This document shows, in pieces, positions 42,590 through 52,073 of a DNA stretch of 62,000 bases (positions are counted from its first letter, which is position 1; the number at the start of each line of letters is the position of its first letter). Under the pieces are notes generated by a model. It made no database searches. It saw only the letters and a list, made by a program, of their open reading frames with translations, and was not told where the DNA came from. The stretch lies in assembly GCA_009746045.1 (NCBI GenBank), contig RPFO01000104.1, positions 1 through 62,000 on the forward strand. The letters run 5' to 3'. Origin of the DNA: Mesostigma viride. Taxonomy: Eukaryota > Streptophyta > Mesostigmatophyceae > Mesostigmatales > Mesostigmataceae. Position numbers and translations under genes: made by a program.

Positions 42590-43615
42590 GGCCCGTGCTA
42601 CTTCTAGTAAGATGCTTGCATTTTCAATGCGTCACCTATATGCAGGCATAGAGGGTGGTACATGGCGCTAGACTCATCAAGGGATAGGAGCCATGCCCTC
42701 AGCAATTACTCACCTCCTGGCCCTTGCTGTTGCGGTCTCGGATTAAGATGATGGTCTACACGCCGCCGCATGCAAACAAGGAATGAGAGACAAAGCCGTG
42801 CGAGGCCAATATGGGCACAGTGAGAGAAACAAGTCGACGCGAACCTACATCACGAGTGTCAGCGAAGGGGACCCATGGGAGAAGTCTCCCTCCCATGGTA
42901 TCATTCACGGACACACGCAGCGGCCATGGGAACAGCCAAAACAGCAGGTTCACACACGCAAGGGCAACGACCTGCAGTGCCTGACCAGCATGTCGGTCAG
43001 TTGTGATTGGCAAGGCAGAGCCACACACACCAGGTACACGCTGCATGGGCAGGGAAGACGCTCTTACATGAGAAAAAGCGAGGAAACGTGCGCGAGAAGG
43101 ATATTAAGAGCGATCCGCGCTAGAAGGATGCTACAATAGCATCATATATTCAAGAATTAGCAAAGAAAGATGTAGAAAAGAGACAAAAGAAAGAAATACG
43201 AGAGAAAGCAAAGACAGGGAGCTGCCAAACCGGGCAGACAAAAGGTTACGAGCGGCAAGAGTTGTGAACGCTGCACTTGATTGCTTTCTCTGACTTGTCA
43301 ACTGCGAAGAGTGACTGATATCTCTGGAAATGGTATGCTCAGCATCCCATGGTAATGAAATGGTGAGCTATGCTGTCAGACATGCCTATATAACATAGCT
43401 ACCCTAGGGTCCTAATACAAAACTAGAAATCAAACCATACCGTGAGTTTCCCGGCTCGCACGGCCTCCTCCCTTTGTGCCAACGCCTGCAAACACAACGG
43501 GCCGTGGAGGAGGGTGGAAAGGTGGGCAAGTGTGGAGGAGTTTGGGGGGGACCGGGTTGAGCAGCGGTGGGGGAAAGATGTGCCGGTCATGATGTTGTCA
43601 ACTACAGCTGTTGTA
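42590..43615. other. Unassigned spacer in the 9.36-kb element
   Basis: No recognised gene. Short open frames only. It separates the minus-strand gene from the central repeats and may include its promoter. Confidence 0.4.
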
Positions 43616-43619
43616 TCGT

Positions 43620-43935
43620 GATTCACCTTCAATAAGTCTACTGTTCTACATCCGGTGGTGGATGGACACAAGCAATAAAGGCCCCGCCCACAACTCAGAT
43701 TTCTTTAGAAAATCTACTGATCTACATTCGATGGCGCCTTCACAGAAGCAGGAAACTCCGCCCACCGGTCAAATGTGACGCCCAACAAAGCCCCAACTTA
43801 TTTCTTCAAGAAGTATACTGTTTTACATCCGGTAGTGCTTGGACAGAAGCAATATGTAAAGCCCGCCCACAAATCGGATTTCTTTACGAAAAACCTGTTT
43901 TACATTCGATGGGGTCTTGACAGATTCAAGCAGCA
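43620..43935. repeat. Imperfect tandem repeat, 4 copies
   Basis: CTACTGTTCTACATCCGGTG-like blocks at about 43632, 43717, 43826 and 43896 with GCCCGCCCACAAATC.GATTTCTTTA between them. Spacing is irregular at 70-109 bp. Confidence 0.75.
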
Positions 43936-43989
43936 ATACTCGTTTCTACCTGCGTGCGACTGCAGCGGCCGAGTGCTGCAACTTGCCTT

Positions 43990-45160
43990 CACGTCCCAGT
44001 CTTCACGTGACAGTCCTGGTCTTCACGTCTTCACGTCTTCACGTCTTCACGTCTTCACGTCTTTCACGTCTTCACGTCTTCACGACTTCACCTGAACTTG
44101 CGGCGTATCGTATCTTTGATACCTTGCATGCACGTCTTCACGTCTTCACGTCTTCACCGCGTCTTCACCTGTCTTCACCACGTCTTCACGTCTTCGCGTC
44201 TTCACGTCTTCACGGCTTCACCTGAACACCTGAACTTCACCTGAACTTGCCGTATCGTGTCTTCACGTCTTCACGTCTTCACGTCTTCACGTCTTCACGT
44301 CTTCACCGCGTCTTCACCTGTCTTCACCACGTCTTCACGGCTTCACGGCTTCACGTCTTCACGGCTTCACCTGAACACCTGAACTTCACCTGAACTTGCC
44401 GTATCGTGTCTTCACGTCTTCACGTCTTCACGTCTTCACGTCTTCACCGCGTCTTCACCTGTCTTCACCACGTCTTCACGGCTTCACGTCTTCACGTCTT
44501 CACGGCTTCACCTGAACACCTGAACTTCACCTGAACTTGCCGTATCGTGTCTTCACGTCTTCACGTCTTCACGTCTTCACGTCTTCACGTCTTCACCGCG
44601 TCTTCACCTGTCTTCACCACGTCTTCACGGCTTCACGGCTTCACGTCTTCACGGCTTCACCTGAACACCTGAACTTCACCTGAACTTGCCGTATCGTGTC
44701 TTCACGTCTTCACGTCTTCACGTCTTCACGTCTTCACGTCTTCACCGCGTCTTCACCTGTCTTCACCACGTCTTCACGGCTTCACGGCTTCACGTCTTCA
44801 CGGCTTCACCTGAACACCTGAACTTCACCTGAACTTGCCGTATCGTGTCTTCACGTCTTCACGTCTTCACGTCTTCACGTCTTCACGTCTTCACCGCGTC
44901 TTCACCTGTCTTCACCACGTCTTCACGGCTTCACGTCTTCACGTCTTCACGGCTTCACCTGAACACCTGAACTTCACCTGAACTTGCCGTATCGTGTCTT
45001 CACGTCTTCACGTCTTCACGTCTTCACGTCTTCACGTCTTCACGTCTTCACCGCGTCTTCACCTGTCTTCACCACGTCTTCACGGCTTCACGGCTTCACG
45101 TCTTCACCGCGTCTTCACCTGTCTTCACCACGTCTTCACGGCTTCACCTGAACACCTGAA
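43990..45160. repeat. Octamer (CTTCACGT)n satellite with 149-bp higher-order unit
   Basis: 8-bp CTTCACGT monomers and variants (CTTCACGG, CTTCACCG, CTTCACCT) are arranged in a larger unit ending CTGAACTTGCCGTATCGTGT. CGTATCGTGT recurs at 44251, 44400, 44541, 44690, 44839 and 44988: spacing 149, 141, 149, 149, 149. The one 8-bp deviation equals one monomer. Confidence 0.95.
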
Positions 45161-45328
45161 CTTTGCGTATCGTATCTTTCATACATTGCATCATTTGCAT
45201 GCCTTGGAGCTGCACGTCTTCAAGCAGTGTCACCCAGTTCCCGCTTGATTCAAATGCACTTCGCGCTTGAATTCGTGACTTCGCCCCGCTCAAGGTGGAA
45301 AGAATGATGGGCACTAGCCACGGGAACT

Positions 45329-45676
45329 ATGCCCGATGCTGATAGCCGAAGCGATGACATGGACGAATTGATTGATTTGTGTTATGCCGGGGACGATTGT
45401 AGAAAATGGGTGCTAGGAAAGAAATCTGGTGCCATGAAAGTAGATTTTTTGGCCGGTGCAAACCACCAATGCGCCGGCCGATGTGGCAAGGTCCTGCACG
45501 GCAGCCAGAGCGCACCCAGCCAGAGCGTACCCAGCCGCTGCCGCCGCCGACCCCCGTACTGGTGGGCGTGGAACAGACGATGAGAGAGATGCAACGAGCT
45601 ATGGAGAACCAAAGCAAGAAGGTTGAAGAGCTTGGTTTGCAGCTGCGTCAAGAGGTGCAGAAACAAGTGGTCCAGC

Positions 45677-45718
<42 letters not shown>

Positions 45719-45755
45719 TGCAGCAGCAACTGCAGCAGCAACTGCAGCAACAACT

Positions 45756-45818
<63 letters not shown>

Positions 45819-47894
45819 CTTCAGTTCCCGCAGGCAGCGTCGGCAATGTCGCAGTTTCCACAGGCATTGTCGGCACTGCAGCAGTTTTCGCAGGGACCGT
45901 CGGCAGCAGAGCAGTTCCCGCAGGGATCATCGGTGGTGCAGCAGTTCTTTGTGAGTCATTCGTGTAGTGTTGAGTGGGTGGGGGGGGGTGGGTGGGGGGG
46001 GGGGGGTGTAGGGGGGTTTGACTGTGTGACTGCGTGGCTGCTTGGCTGGAAAGGAGGGTGCGTGGCTGTGTGGCTGCGTGGCTGCGCTGCTGCGTGGCTG
46101 CGTGGCTGCGTGGCTGCGCTGCTGCGTGGCTGCGTGGCTGCTTGGCTGGAAAGGAGGGTGCGTGGCTGTGTGGCTGCGTGGCTGCGCTGCTGCGTGGCTG
46201 CGTGGCTGCGCTGCTGCGTGGCTGCGTGGCTGCGTGGCTGCGTGGCTGCGTGGCTGTGTGGCTGCGTGGCTGCGTGGCTGCGTGGCTGCGTGGCTGGAAA
46301 GGAGGGTGCGTGGCTGTGTGGCTGCGTGGCTGCGCTGCTGCGTGGCTGCGTGGCTGCGTGGCTGCTTGGCTGGAAAGGAGGGTGCGTGGCTGTGTGGCTG
46401 CGTGGCTGCGCTGCTGCGTGGCTGCGTGGCTGCGTGGCTGCGTGGCTGCGTGGCTGCGTGGCTGCGTGGCTGGAAAGGAGGGTGCGTGGCTGTGTGGCTG
46501 CGTGGCTGCGCTGCTGCGTGGCTGCGTGGCTGCGCTGCTGCGTGGCTGCGTGGCTGCGTGGCTGTGTGGCTGCGTGGCTGCGCTGCTGCGTGGCTGCGTG
46601 GCTGCGTGGCTGCTTGGCTGGAAAGGAGGGTGCGTGGCTGTGTGGCTGCGTGGCTGCGCTGCTGCGTGGCTGCGTGGCTGCTTGGCTGGAAAGGAGGGTG
46701 CGTGGCTGTGTGGCTGCGTGGCTGCGCTGCTGCGTGGCTGCGTGGCTGCGTGGCTGCGTGGCTGGAAAGGAGGGTGCGTGGCTGTGTGGCTGCGTGGCTG
46801 CGCTGCTGCGTGGCTGCGTGGCTGCGTGGCTGCGTGGCTGCGCTGCTGCGTGGCTGCGTGGCTGCGTGGCTGTGTGGCTGCGTGGCTGCGTGGCTGCGCT
46901 GCTGCGTGGCTGCGTGGCTGCGTGGCTGCGTGGCTGCGTGGCTGCTTGGCTGGAAAGGAGGGTGCGTGGCTGTGTGGCTGCGTGGCTGCGCTGCTGCGTG
47001 GCTGCGTGGCTGCGTGGCTGGAAAGGAGGGTGCGTGGCTGTGTGGCTGCGTGGCTGCGCTGCTGCGTGGCTGCGTGGCTGCGTGGCTGCGTGGCTGCTTG
47101 GCTGGAAAGGAGGGTGCGTGGCTGTGTGGCTGCGTAGCTGCGCTGCTGCGTGGCTGCGTGGCTGCGTGGCTGCGTGGCTGCGTGGCTGCGTGGCTGCGTG
47201 GCTGCGTGGCTGCGTGGCTGCGTGGCTGCGTGGCTGGAAAGGAGGGTGCGTGGCTGTGTGGCTGCGTGGCTGCGCTGCTGCGTGGCTGCGTGGCTGCGTG
47301 GCTGCGTGGCTGCTTGGCTGGAAAGGAGGGTGCGTGGCTGTGTGGCTGCGTAGCTGCGCTGCTGCGTGGCTGCGTGGCTGCGTGGCTGCGTGGCTGCGTG
47401 GCTGCGTGGCTGCGTGGCTGCGTGGCTGCGTGGCTGCGTGGCTGCGTGGCTGCGTGGCTGCGTGGCTGCGTGGCTGCGTGGCTGCGTGGCTGCGTGGCTG
47501 GAAAGGAGGGTGCGTGGCTGTGTGGCTGCGTGGCTGCGCTGCTGCGTGGCTGCGTGGCTGCGTGGCTGCGTGGCTGGCTGGGGGGGGGGGTGGGTGCCGG
47601 GTGCGTGGATGCGTGGATGTGTGGCTGGGTGGGTGCGTCACTGCGTGGCTGGCTGGCTCTGTGGCTGCGTGGGCGGCTGGATGGCCGGGTCAGCGTGGCT
47701 TCGTGTTCAATGGGATGCTAATATGTTGTTGCCTTTGGATGCCACAGTTCATGGATTCTTTTGTTCACATGCAGGTGCTGCCGTCTTCCCCATCGACGTC
47801 GTCAAGACCGATGTCGCCAAGAAGGATGATGCAATCACTCTCGGCCATGTTTAACTCATGTGGGCCTTCATGGCCATACGGGAAATATTATTGA
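45329..47894 (+). CDS. Unrecognised Gln/Ser-rich coiled-coil protein of the 9.36-kb element, frame uncertain
   Basis: I do not recognise it. The 5' part reads in one frame from 45329 (DELIDLCYAGDDCRKWVLGK; ANHQCAGRCGKVLHG). The middle reads in another, with a helical coiled-coil-like stretch (EQTMREMQRAMENQSKKVEE) running into a CAG/CTG Gln tract (45680-45820). The 3' part is in the third (LQFPQAASAMSQFPQALSAL, repeated SQFPQ motifs). So two frame changes, near 45525 and inside the CAG tract, must be errors, mutations or small introns. A donor at 45951 (GTGAGT) and an acceptor ending at 47774 join in phase, skip the octamer array, and add PSSPSTSSRPMSPRRMMQSL to a TGA at 47894. Composition continues smoothly across the join. 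Confidence 0.45.
46030..47590. repeat. 1.55-kb octamer array (TGGCTGCG)n inside the intron of the Gln-rich gene
   Basis: 8-bp TGGCTGCG units are punctuated by about fourteen TGGCTGGAAAGGAGGGTGCG blocks and by CGCTGC variants. All frames lack stops, giving false Cys/Ala/Leu/Arg-rich frames of about 560-680 codons. A G-rich run precedes it (45975-46010). Confidence 0.95.
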
Positions 47895-48350
47895 ATCATT
47901 TCTTTGACACTGAGTTGGCACTACGCAACACCTTTGATGCACATGAGTGCAGGGCGCATGTGTTGAAACCATGCAACCATGGCGATCCCTCAAAAAGTTT
48001 GGTTATGTAATAAGTGACACAATTATTCCGGACGTATGATGGCCCAACGTCCTGTAAGGTTGAGTTGTCTTGGAGGAGGAGCGTGATGACCGCGGAAGCC
48101 GCGTGGGTGTCTGTAGTGCTATATCTTGAAGATGTACGGTCTTGGAAGAGTTATGGTCTTGGAATCATATAATAATGAGCTTGGAATAAAGTTGCGGGCA
48201 GCCTTCAATTGGCATATGTTGTCTCATTGCGTTAATGGGTCAATTGTCTTAGTTTATATAATGTATATCTTGGGAAACTCATTGCTTCAATAAAATGCAT
48301 GCTAGGCGCAATCAACCCCCACAAACACATCTGAAAACTGCACAGTGCAT
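47895..48350. other. Right interior of the 9.36-kb element, no gene recognised
   Basis: AT-richer sequence, probably the 3' UTR of the Gln-rich gene. Nothing else recognised. Confidence 0.4.
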
Positions 48351-48569
48351 CAAATGTATCCTAGACAAAAAAATGTATCCTAATCCGGTAAAACCACCCT
48401 TGCCGGTTGCGTCATTAATAATCGCACCCGCCTGCCGTATTTCTGGCACACCTTGAATAGGCTAGGTAGGGCTTGCCGTGACCTTTCCGACACAGTTTAT
48501 ATAGCACTGAAACGAGTGCAGACAGTATAGCTGAAACTAGCGCATTATAGGTGTTACACATCCATGCCA

Positions 48570-48830
48570 CACAACTCGGTGGGACATGTCCCACCAACCT
48601 GTGTTTTGTATGTGTATGAACATGTGTCCCACCTACATGTAATTGAAAATTTGCCTGTCCCACCGACCTGAATTTTGAACATGTAACTGTCCCACCACAC
48701 TGAATTTTGAAAGCTACCCTGTCCCACTTACATGAATACCTGAAACATGGCTGTTCCACGTACCTGAACCTGGTGTCTCTCCTAGGTGAAAAGTGTTCCA
48801 CTCGCGTCCCACCTACGTGAGCTGCCCCTG
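48570..48830. repeat. Subterminal TGTCCCACC repeats, right end of the 18.7-kb element
   Basis: About eight TGTCCCACC motifs, often followed by .ACCTGAATTTTGAA, mirroring those at 30127-30365 and ending in the 25-bp TIR. Confidence 0.85.
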
Positions 48831-49530
48831 TAATGGGACTCCCCATGGATGATGCAATGATTAAGAATTTAGCCCAGCTCTGCCTATGCAGAGAGTCACT
48901 CTCTGATGAGAAGCCATGCCCTAGCTCTTGTATAGCCGGCCATGATGATCTTCCACCCCGGCATGACAGGCCTTAATTGAGCTCGATCTGAGAGATCATC
49001 ATTGGTGGTGCAGGTGCCCTTGGTGCACCTACTAGAGCAAGTGTCGTTTACATTCCCACCCTTGCAGGAAGTAGCCCAGAATGTATAATAAGCCATATGC
49101 CCCTTCTCCGGGATATGTGCTACATATACTCCCGGCGGAGTTATGTTCCTAATTAATTAATTAATACGAATTATACATCACCAGCGCCGCCCGCCCCAAA
49201 CTTCAGCAATACGTCCTCTTCTCCCTCCTTGGACGCTCCATCCATGAGCTCTGGCCCCCGCCCCCCGCCCCCGCCCCCATTACAATTGGCCTTACCACCA
49301 CCTTGACCGAGGCTGCCATTCGCTCCATCCTCGAGCATGATCGAGCATGCGACTCCCCTGAGCGCTGCAGATGTGGTAGCCCTGGGTGGCACACTGGCTG
49401 CCGAGCTTCCCCTTCTCTCCAACACCACCACCGTCACCTCCACCTCCAAAGCCACCAGCGCCACCACCGACGCCATCACTGCCCAGCTTCTCGACATCGA
49501 CCAGCGCCTCAAGGACTTAACGACATGCGC
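48831..49530 (+). pseudogene. LINE 3' UTR continuation and a separate ORF1 fragment
   Basis: 48831-49166 is the right-hand half of the LINE 3' UTR split by the 18.7-kb insertion, with stem CAGAGAG-TCA-CTCTCTG and an (AATTA)n tail. From about 49170 a fragment of ORF1 follows (ALGGTLAAELPLLSNTT; ITAQLLDIDQRLKDL), without start or C-terminus. Confidence 0.75.
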
Positions 49531-49603
49531 CATCTGGGCTTGTGGCCGTACGTCGCGCCGCGCCGACGGGTTTGAGGGCGCGACGACAATCATTACTTAA
49601 GGT

Positions 49604-50963
49604 ATCAAGGAGACAGACAATAACCTGCGCAGGCCAGACTGAGAAATCGGGAGAATCCTGACCATATCACTAGCTCGAGCCTGCCGTTATCTTTTCCGCG
49701 TTTTCGAGCCGTTCAGGATGATGAATATGAATTAATTAATTAATTAATCATTTAGTTAATTAAACTCGTCAGTGCTCCCGTTGGGGAGTCACAGAGCATT
49801 AACCCCGATGGATGGATGGACGGATGGGTACACGCAATCCTAGTTATCCTACCGGCGGTCAAAGCTATCTACAAAAACAATCATACTCTATATCTATGCG
49901 GTGCCCGCGACCCTACTGTAGGGGTCTTGGGCTCTTGGCTACTAGCATGTTTCCCGCGTTTGCAAACAGTGACGCGGATTCCCCATTGCAGGGGGTTCGT
50001 TGTCCTCTATGACCTGAGCCCACTTGGCCTTGTCCATCATCTTTTCGCCTGGCAGGCGGCCCAGCCGGGCCCCCGGCCCCGCCCAGGTCAGCGGCAGACT
50101 ACCTAGTCCCCCCGCTGGCGGCCCCGCTCGGCGACCCGTCAGACATGCCTCCTTTCACCCCCCGCGAGGTCACGGAGGCGGTCCAGCAGCGGCCTGTGTT
50201 ACGACGCTGCTACAGGCTCAGGCGAGATTCCGGCCGCGGTCGTAAAACTCGCCACCGAGTTTGAGGACACTGGTGTCAATGATGCTGCTCTTCCAGGATA
50301 TCTGCAACCGCATTCTGCTGTCGTCGCAACCGCCCCCAGCGGCCTGGCAACACAGTTTTCGCACGATGCTGTACAATAACAAGGGGTCGCCCGCCGACCC
50401 CGGCAACTATTGGGAGGGGTGTGCATCCAAAGTGCGCCCCTCAAGCTTCTCATGCGGCTCATCCTGAACGGCCTGCTCACGGCCCGGGACGGCCACCTCA
50501 GGCGAAACTCAGCACGGCTTCCGTCCAGGCCGCAACACAGTACAGGCGCTCTTCGCTACTCGCCGCCTCCTGCAGTGGCGAAGGAGCGTGTTTGCAAACG
50601 TGGACGGCATGCTAGACAAGACCCCTAGGGTCGCGGGCACCATAGATCTATAGTAAGACTGTTTTGTAGATCGGCTTGTAGATAGCTTGTAGATAGCTTA
50701 GACCGGTAGGATTGCGTGTACCCACCATGGCATCCATCCATCCATCGGGGTTTATGCTCCGTGACTCCCCAACGGGAGCACCAGTTTAATTAATTAATTA
50801 ATTAATCATCTTTTTCCAAATCATGGAGAGTCCTAGTAGGCCCCCCATGTCCTCTACGAGCTGCCCTTCGAAGGTGCGGGCCTTGCGGCGTCTATAACAG
50901 CAGGCTCGAGCTACCATGGTCCGGATTCTCCCGATTTCTGGCCTGCGCTGGTTGTCTCCTTGA
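49604..50963. mobile_element. Fold-back/TIR element, arms about 330 bp, TA duplication
   Basis: The outer 40 bp is the same TCAAGGAGAC...AATCGGGAGAAT end as at 30846 and 34444. The arms continue inverted for about 330 bp (49604-49935 against 50625-50963), including AGCTCGAGCCTGC, CCCGTTGGGGAGTCAC and GGGTACACGCAATCCTA. TA flanks both sides (49602-49603 and 50964-50965). Confidence 0.8.
50100..50600 (+). pseudogene. LINE reverse transcriptase fragment inside the fold-back element
   Basis: Broken frames match the N-terminal RT region of the 26700 copy: LFQDICNRILLSSQPPPAAW, MLYNNKGSPADPGNYW, IQSAPLKLLMRLILNG. It stops before the catalytic motifs. It lies between the inverted arms. Confidence 0.7.
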
Positions 50964-50969
50964 TAACAT

Positions 50970-51190
50970 GGCTGGGCCCGGCCCACGTGAGGAGCCTGGT
51001 GCCTGCCCGGCTGAGCGGGGCGCAGCCCTTCGGGGGGGCCACGTGATCGAGGTGTCTACCTGGTTGGTGCGAGCTAAGTGCCCTAATATACTAGCTGCAG
51101 GCGCCGCTGCTTGATGGTGCTGGTGATATCTAAGTGGCATATGTACGTACAAGTCCTCCTTGCGGCCATGAGTAGCGTATCCCACACGGA
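50970..51190 (-). pseudogene. LINE ORF2 C-terminal fragment, reversed
   Basis: The minus strand reads EDLYVHMPLRYHQHHQAAAP and ILGHLARTNQVDTSITWPP. This corresponds to the C-terminal block at about 28640-28740. Confidence 0.7.
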
Positions 51191-51301
51191 AAATTCACCG
51201 CAGCATGTTGGTGACCGCGCCCGGGCGTCCAGCTTGTTGGCAAGGTCGGCGGTCCACGATGAATATATTAGATAATATTCATTATATATATTAGGGCCTG
51301 C

Positions 51302-51868
51302 ATGGGGGGCCAACAGAATCAGAATTGGTATTTGTATTTGCACACTGTCCTCCTGACGGTGGTGCTCGCCATGATTCGGTCGGTTTTCCCCCACGCGAAC
51401 ATCCGGTCCGAGGATGCGGATGGCGCTGCCTTCTATTCCCCCAACCACCGGCCTGACATCGTGGTGCTGGACTTTGAGGGGGGTGGCCGGCATCTGCTTA
51501 TCGACGTTTCGGTGGCGCGGCCCTTGGCTCTTAGCCACGTGGCTGGGGCCTCCCTCACGGCAGGTTACACGGCGGACCGGGCGAAGCGGGCCAAGCTCCT
51601 GGCCTACGGCGACGTCGGGCACCATCGTGTGGTGCCCTTTGTCCTGGAGGAGTTTGGGGCCATGGGGCCCCTGACCTCCGCCTTCTTCAAGGAGTGTTGC
51701 CGGCTCCGGGAGGACCGGCTGGACCTGGAGGGCCAGCGGGCCCCATGGTCGGCGCGGACCTGGACGTCATATTGGCGTCAGCGCTTGTCGGTGGCGCTGA
51801 CTCGGGCCATGGCTGACATCATGCTCCGCCGTACGCGGGCTGATTTTGCGGTGCAGCAGGGCTATTAG
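51302..51868 (+). CDS. LINE C-terminal domain with PD-(D/E)XK-like nuclease motif, partial
   Basis: About 188 codons in one open frame, 5' truncated. HRPDIVVLDFEGGGRHLLID then VSVARPL has the PD...(12-16)...D-x-V spacing of restriction-like endonucleases found at the C-terminus of some LINE polyproteins. Then come KLLAYGDVG, HRVVPFVLEEFGAMGPLTSA and WTSYWRQRLSVALTRAMADI. Such nucleases nick target DNA for retrotransposition. No RT is attached here. Copies lie at 52074-52879 and 20783-21022. The nuclease reading is by motif only. Confidence 0.6.
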   Translation: MGGQQNQNWYLYLHTVLLTVVLAMIRSVFPHANIRSEDADGAAFYSPNHRPDIVVLDFEGGGRHLLIDVSVARPLALSHVAGASLTAGYTADRAKRAKLLAYGDVGHHRVVPFVLEEFGAMGPLTSAFFKECCRLREDRLDLEGQRAPWSARTWTSYWRQRLSVALTRAMADIMLRRTRADFAVQQGY

Positions 51869-52073
51869 GTTCCTCCCGTTAGGAGTTTCCATTGGTCTTA
51901 TATCGTAGTATAGAGATTTGACATGGCTCTGTATAGAGGTTTATAGCTGGGCGTTTGCTTTGGTTTGAGTGATTTCACTCTGCTGTAAGTAATTATATTA
52001 TTAATATATATTAGGGCTCCTCCTGTGCCGACTGGATGGGTCTGCATGCGAGCTTGAACGATCAGGGGAAGGC

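Larger units (their letters stand above)
39036..48399. mobile_element. 9.36-kb TIR element with TTG duplication, two divergent unknown genes
   Basis: Perfect 29-bp terminal inverted repeats begin GGGTGGTTTTACCGGATTAG at 39036, inverted to end at 48399. TTG flanks both sides (39033-39035 and 48400-48402). Both ends carry extra AGGATACATTT copies. Inside are a minus-strand gene (about 41871-40300), a plus-strand gene (about 45329-47894), and long octamer arrays between and within them. Three-base duplications with GGG-type ends occur in PIF/Harbinger elements, which also carry two genes, but I see no DDE transposase signature, so the superfamily is open. Confidence 0.72.
30127..48830. mobile_element. 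18.7-kb TIR element with TA duplication inserted in a LINE 3' UTR
   Basis: Perfect 25-bp terminal inverted repeats begin CAGGGGCAGCTCACGTAGGT at 30127 and, inverted, end at 48830. TA flanks both sides (30125-30126 and 48831-48832). The left flank (about 30056-30126) and right flank (48831-49166) are adjacent parts of the same LINE 3' UTR, split at CCTA|TAATGGGAC. This points to a single insertion rather than two unrelated ends. TA plus CAG ends fit the Tc1/mariner-pogo group. The only intact host-like gene inside, apart from nested elements, has pogo/CENP-B-type helix-turn-helix domains. Removing the two nested elements leaves about 5.7 kb. Confidence 0.75.

Noticed and set aside
41868-42607. 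Ala/Arg/Pro-rich frames on both strands
   Set aside because: GC-rich minisatellite with all frames open. No conserved domain.
45846-47721. Cys/Ala/Leu/Arg repeat proteins of about 560-680 codons
   Set aside because: Every frame of the octamer array is open. A good donor and acceptor remove it as an intron. Only the short ends of the plus-strand frame are kept in the gene model.
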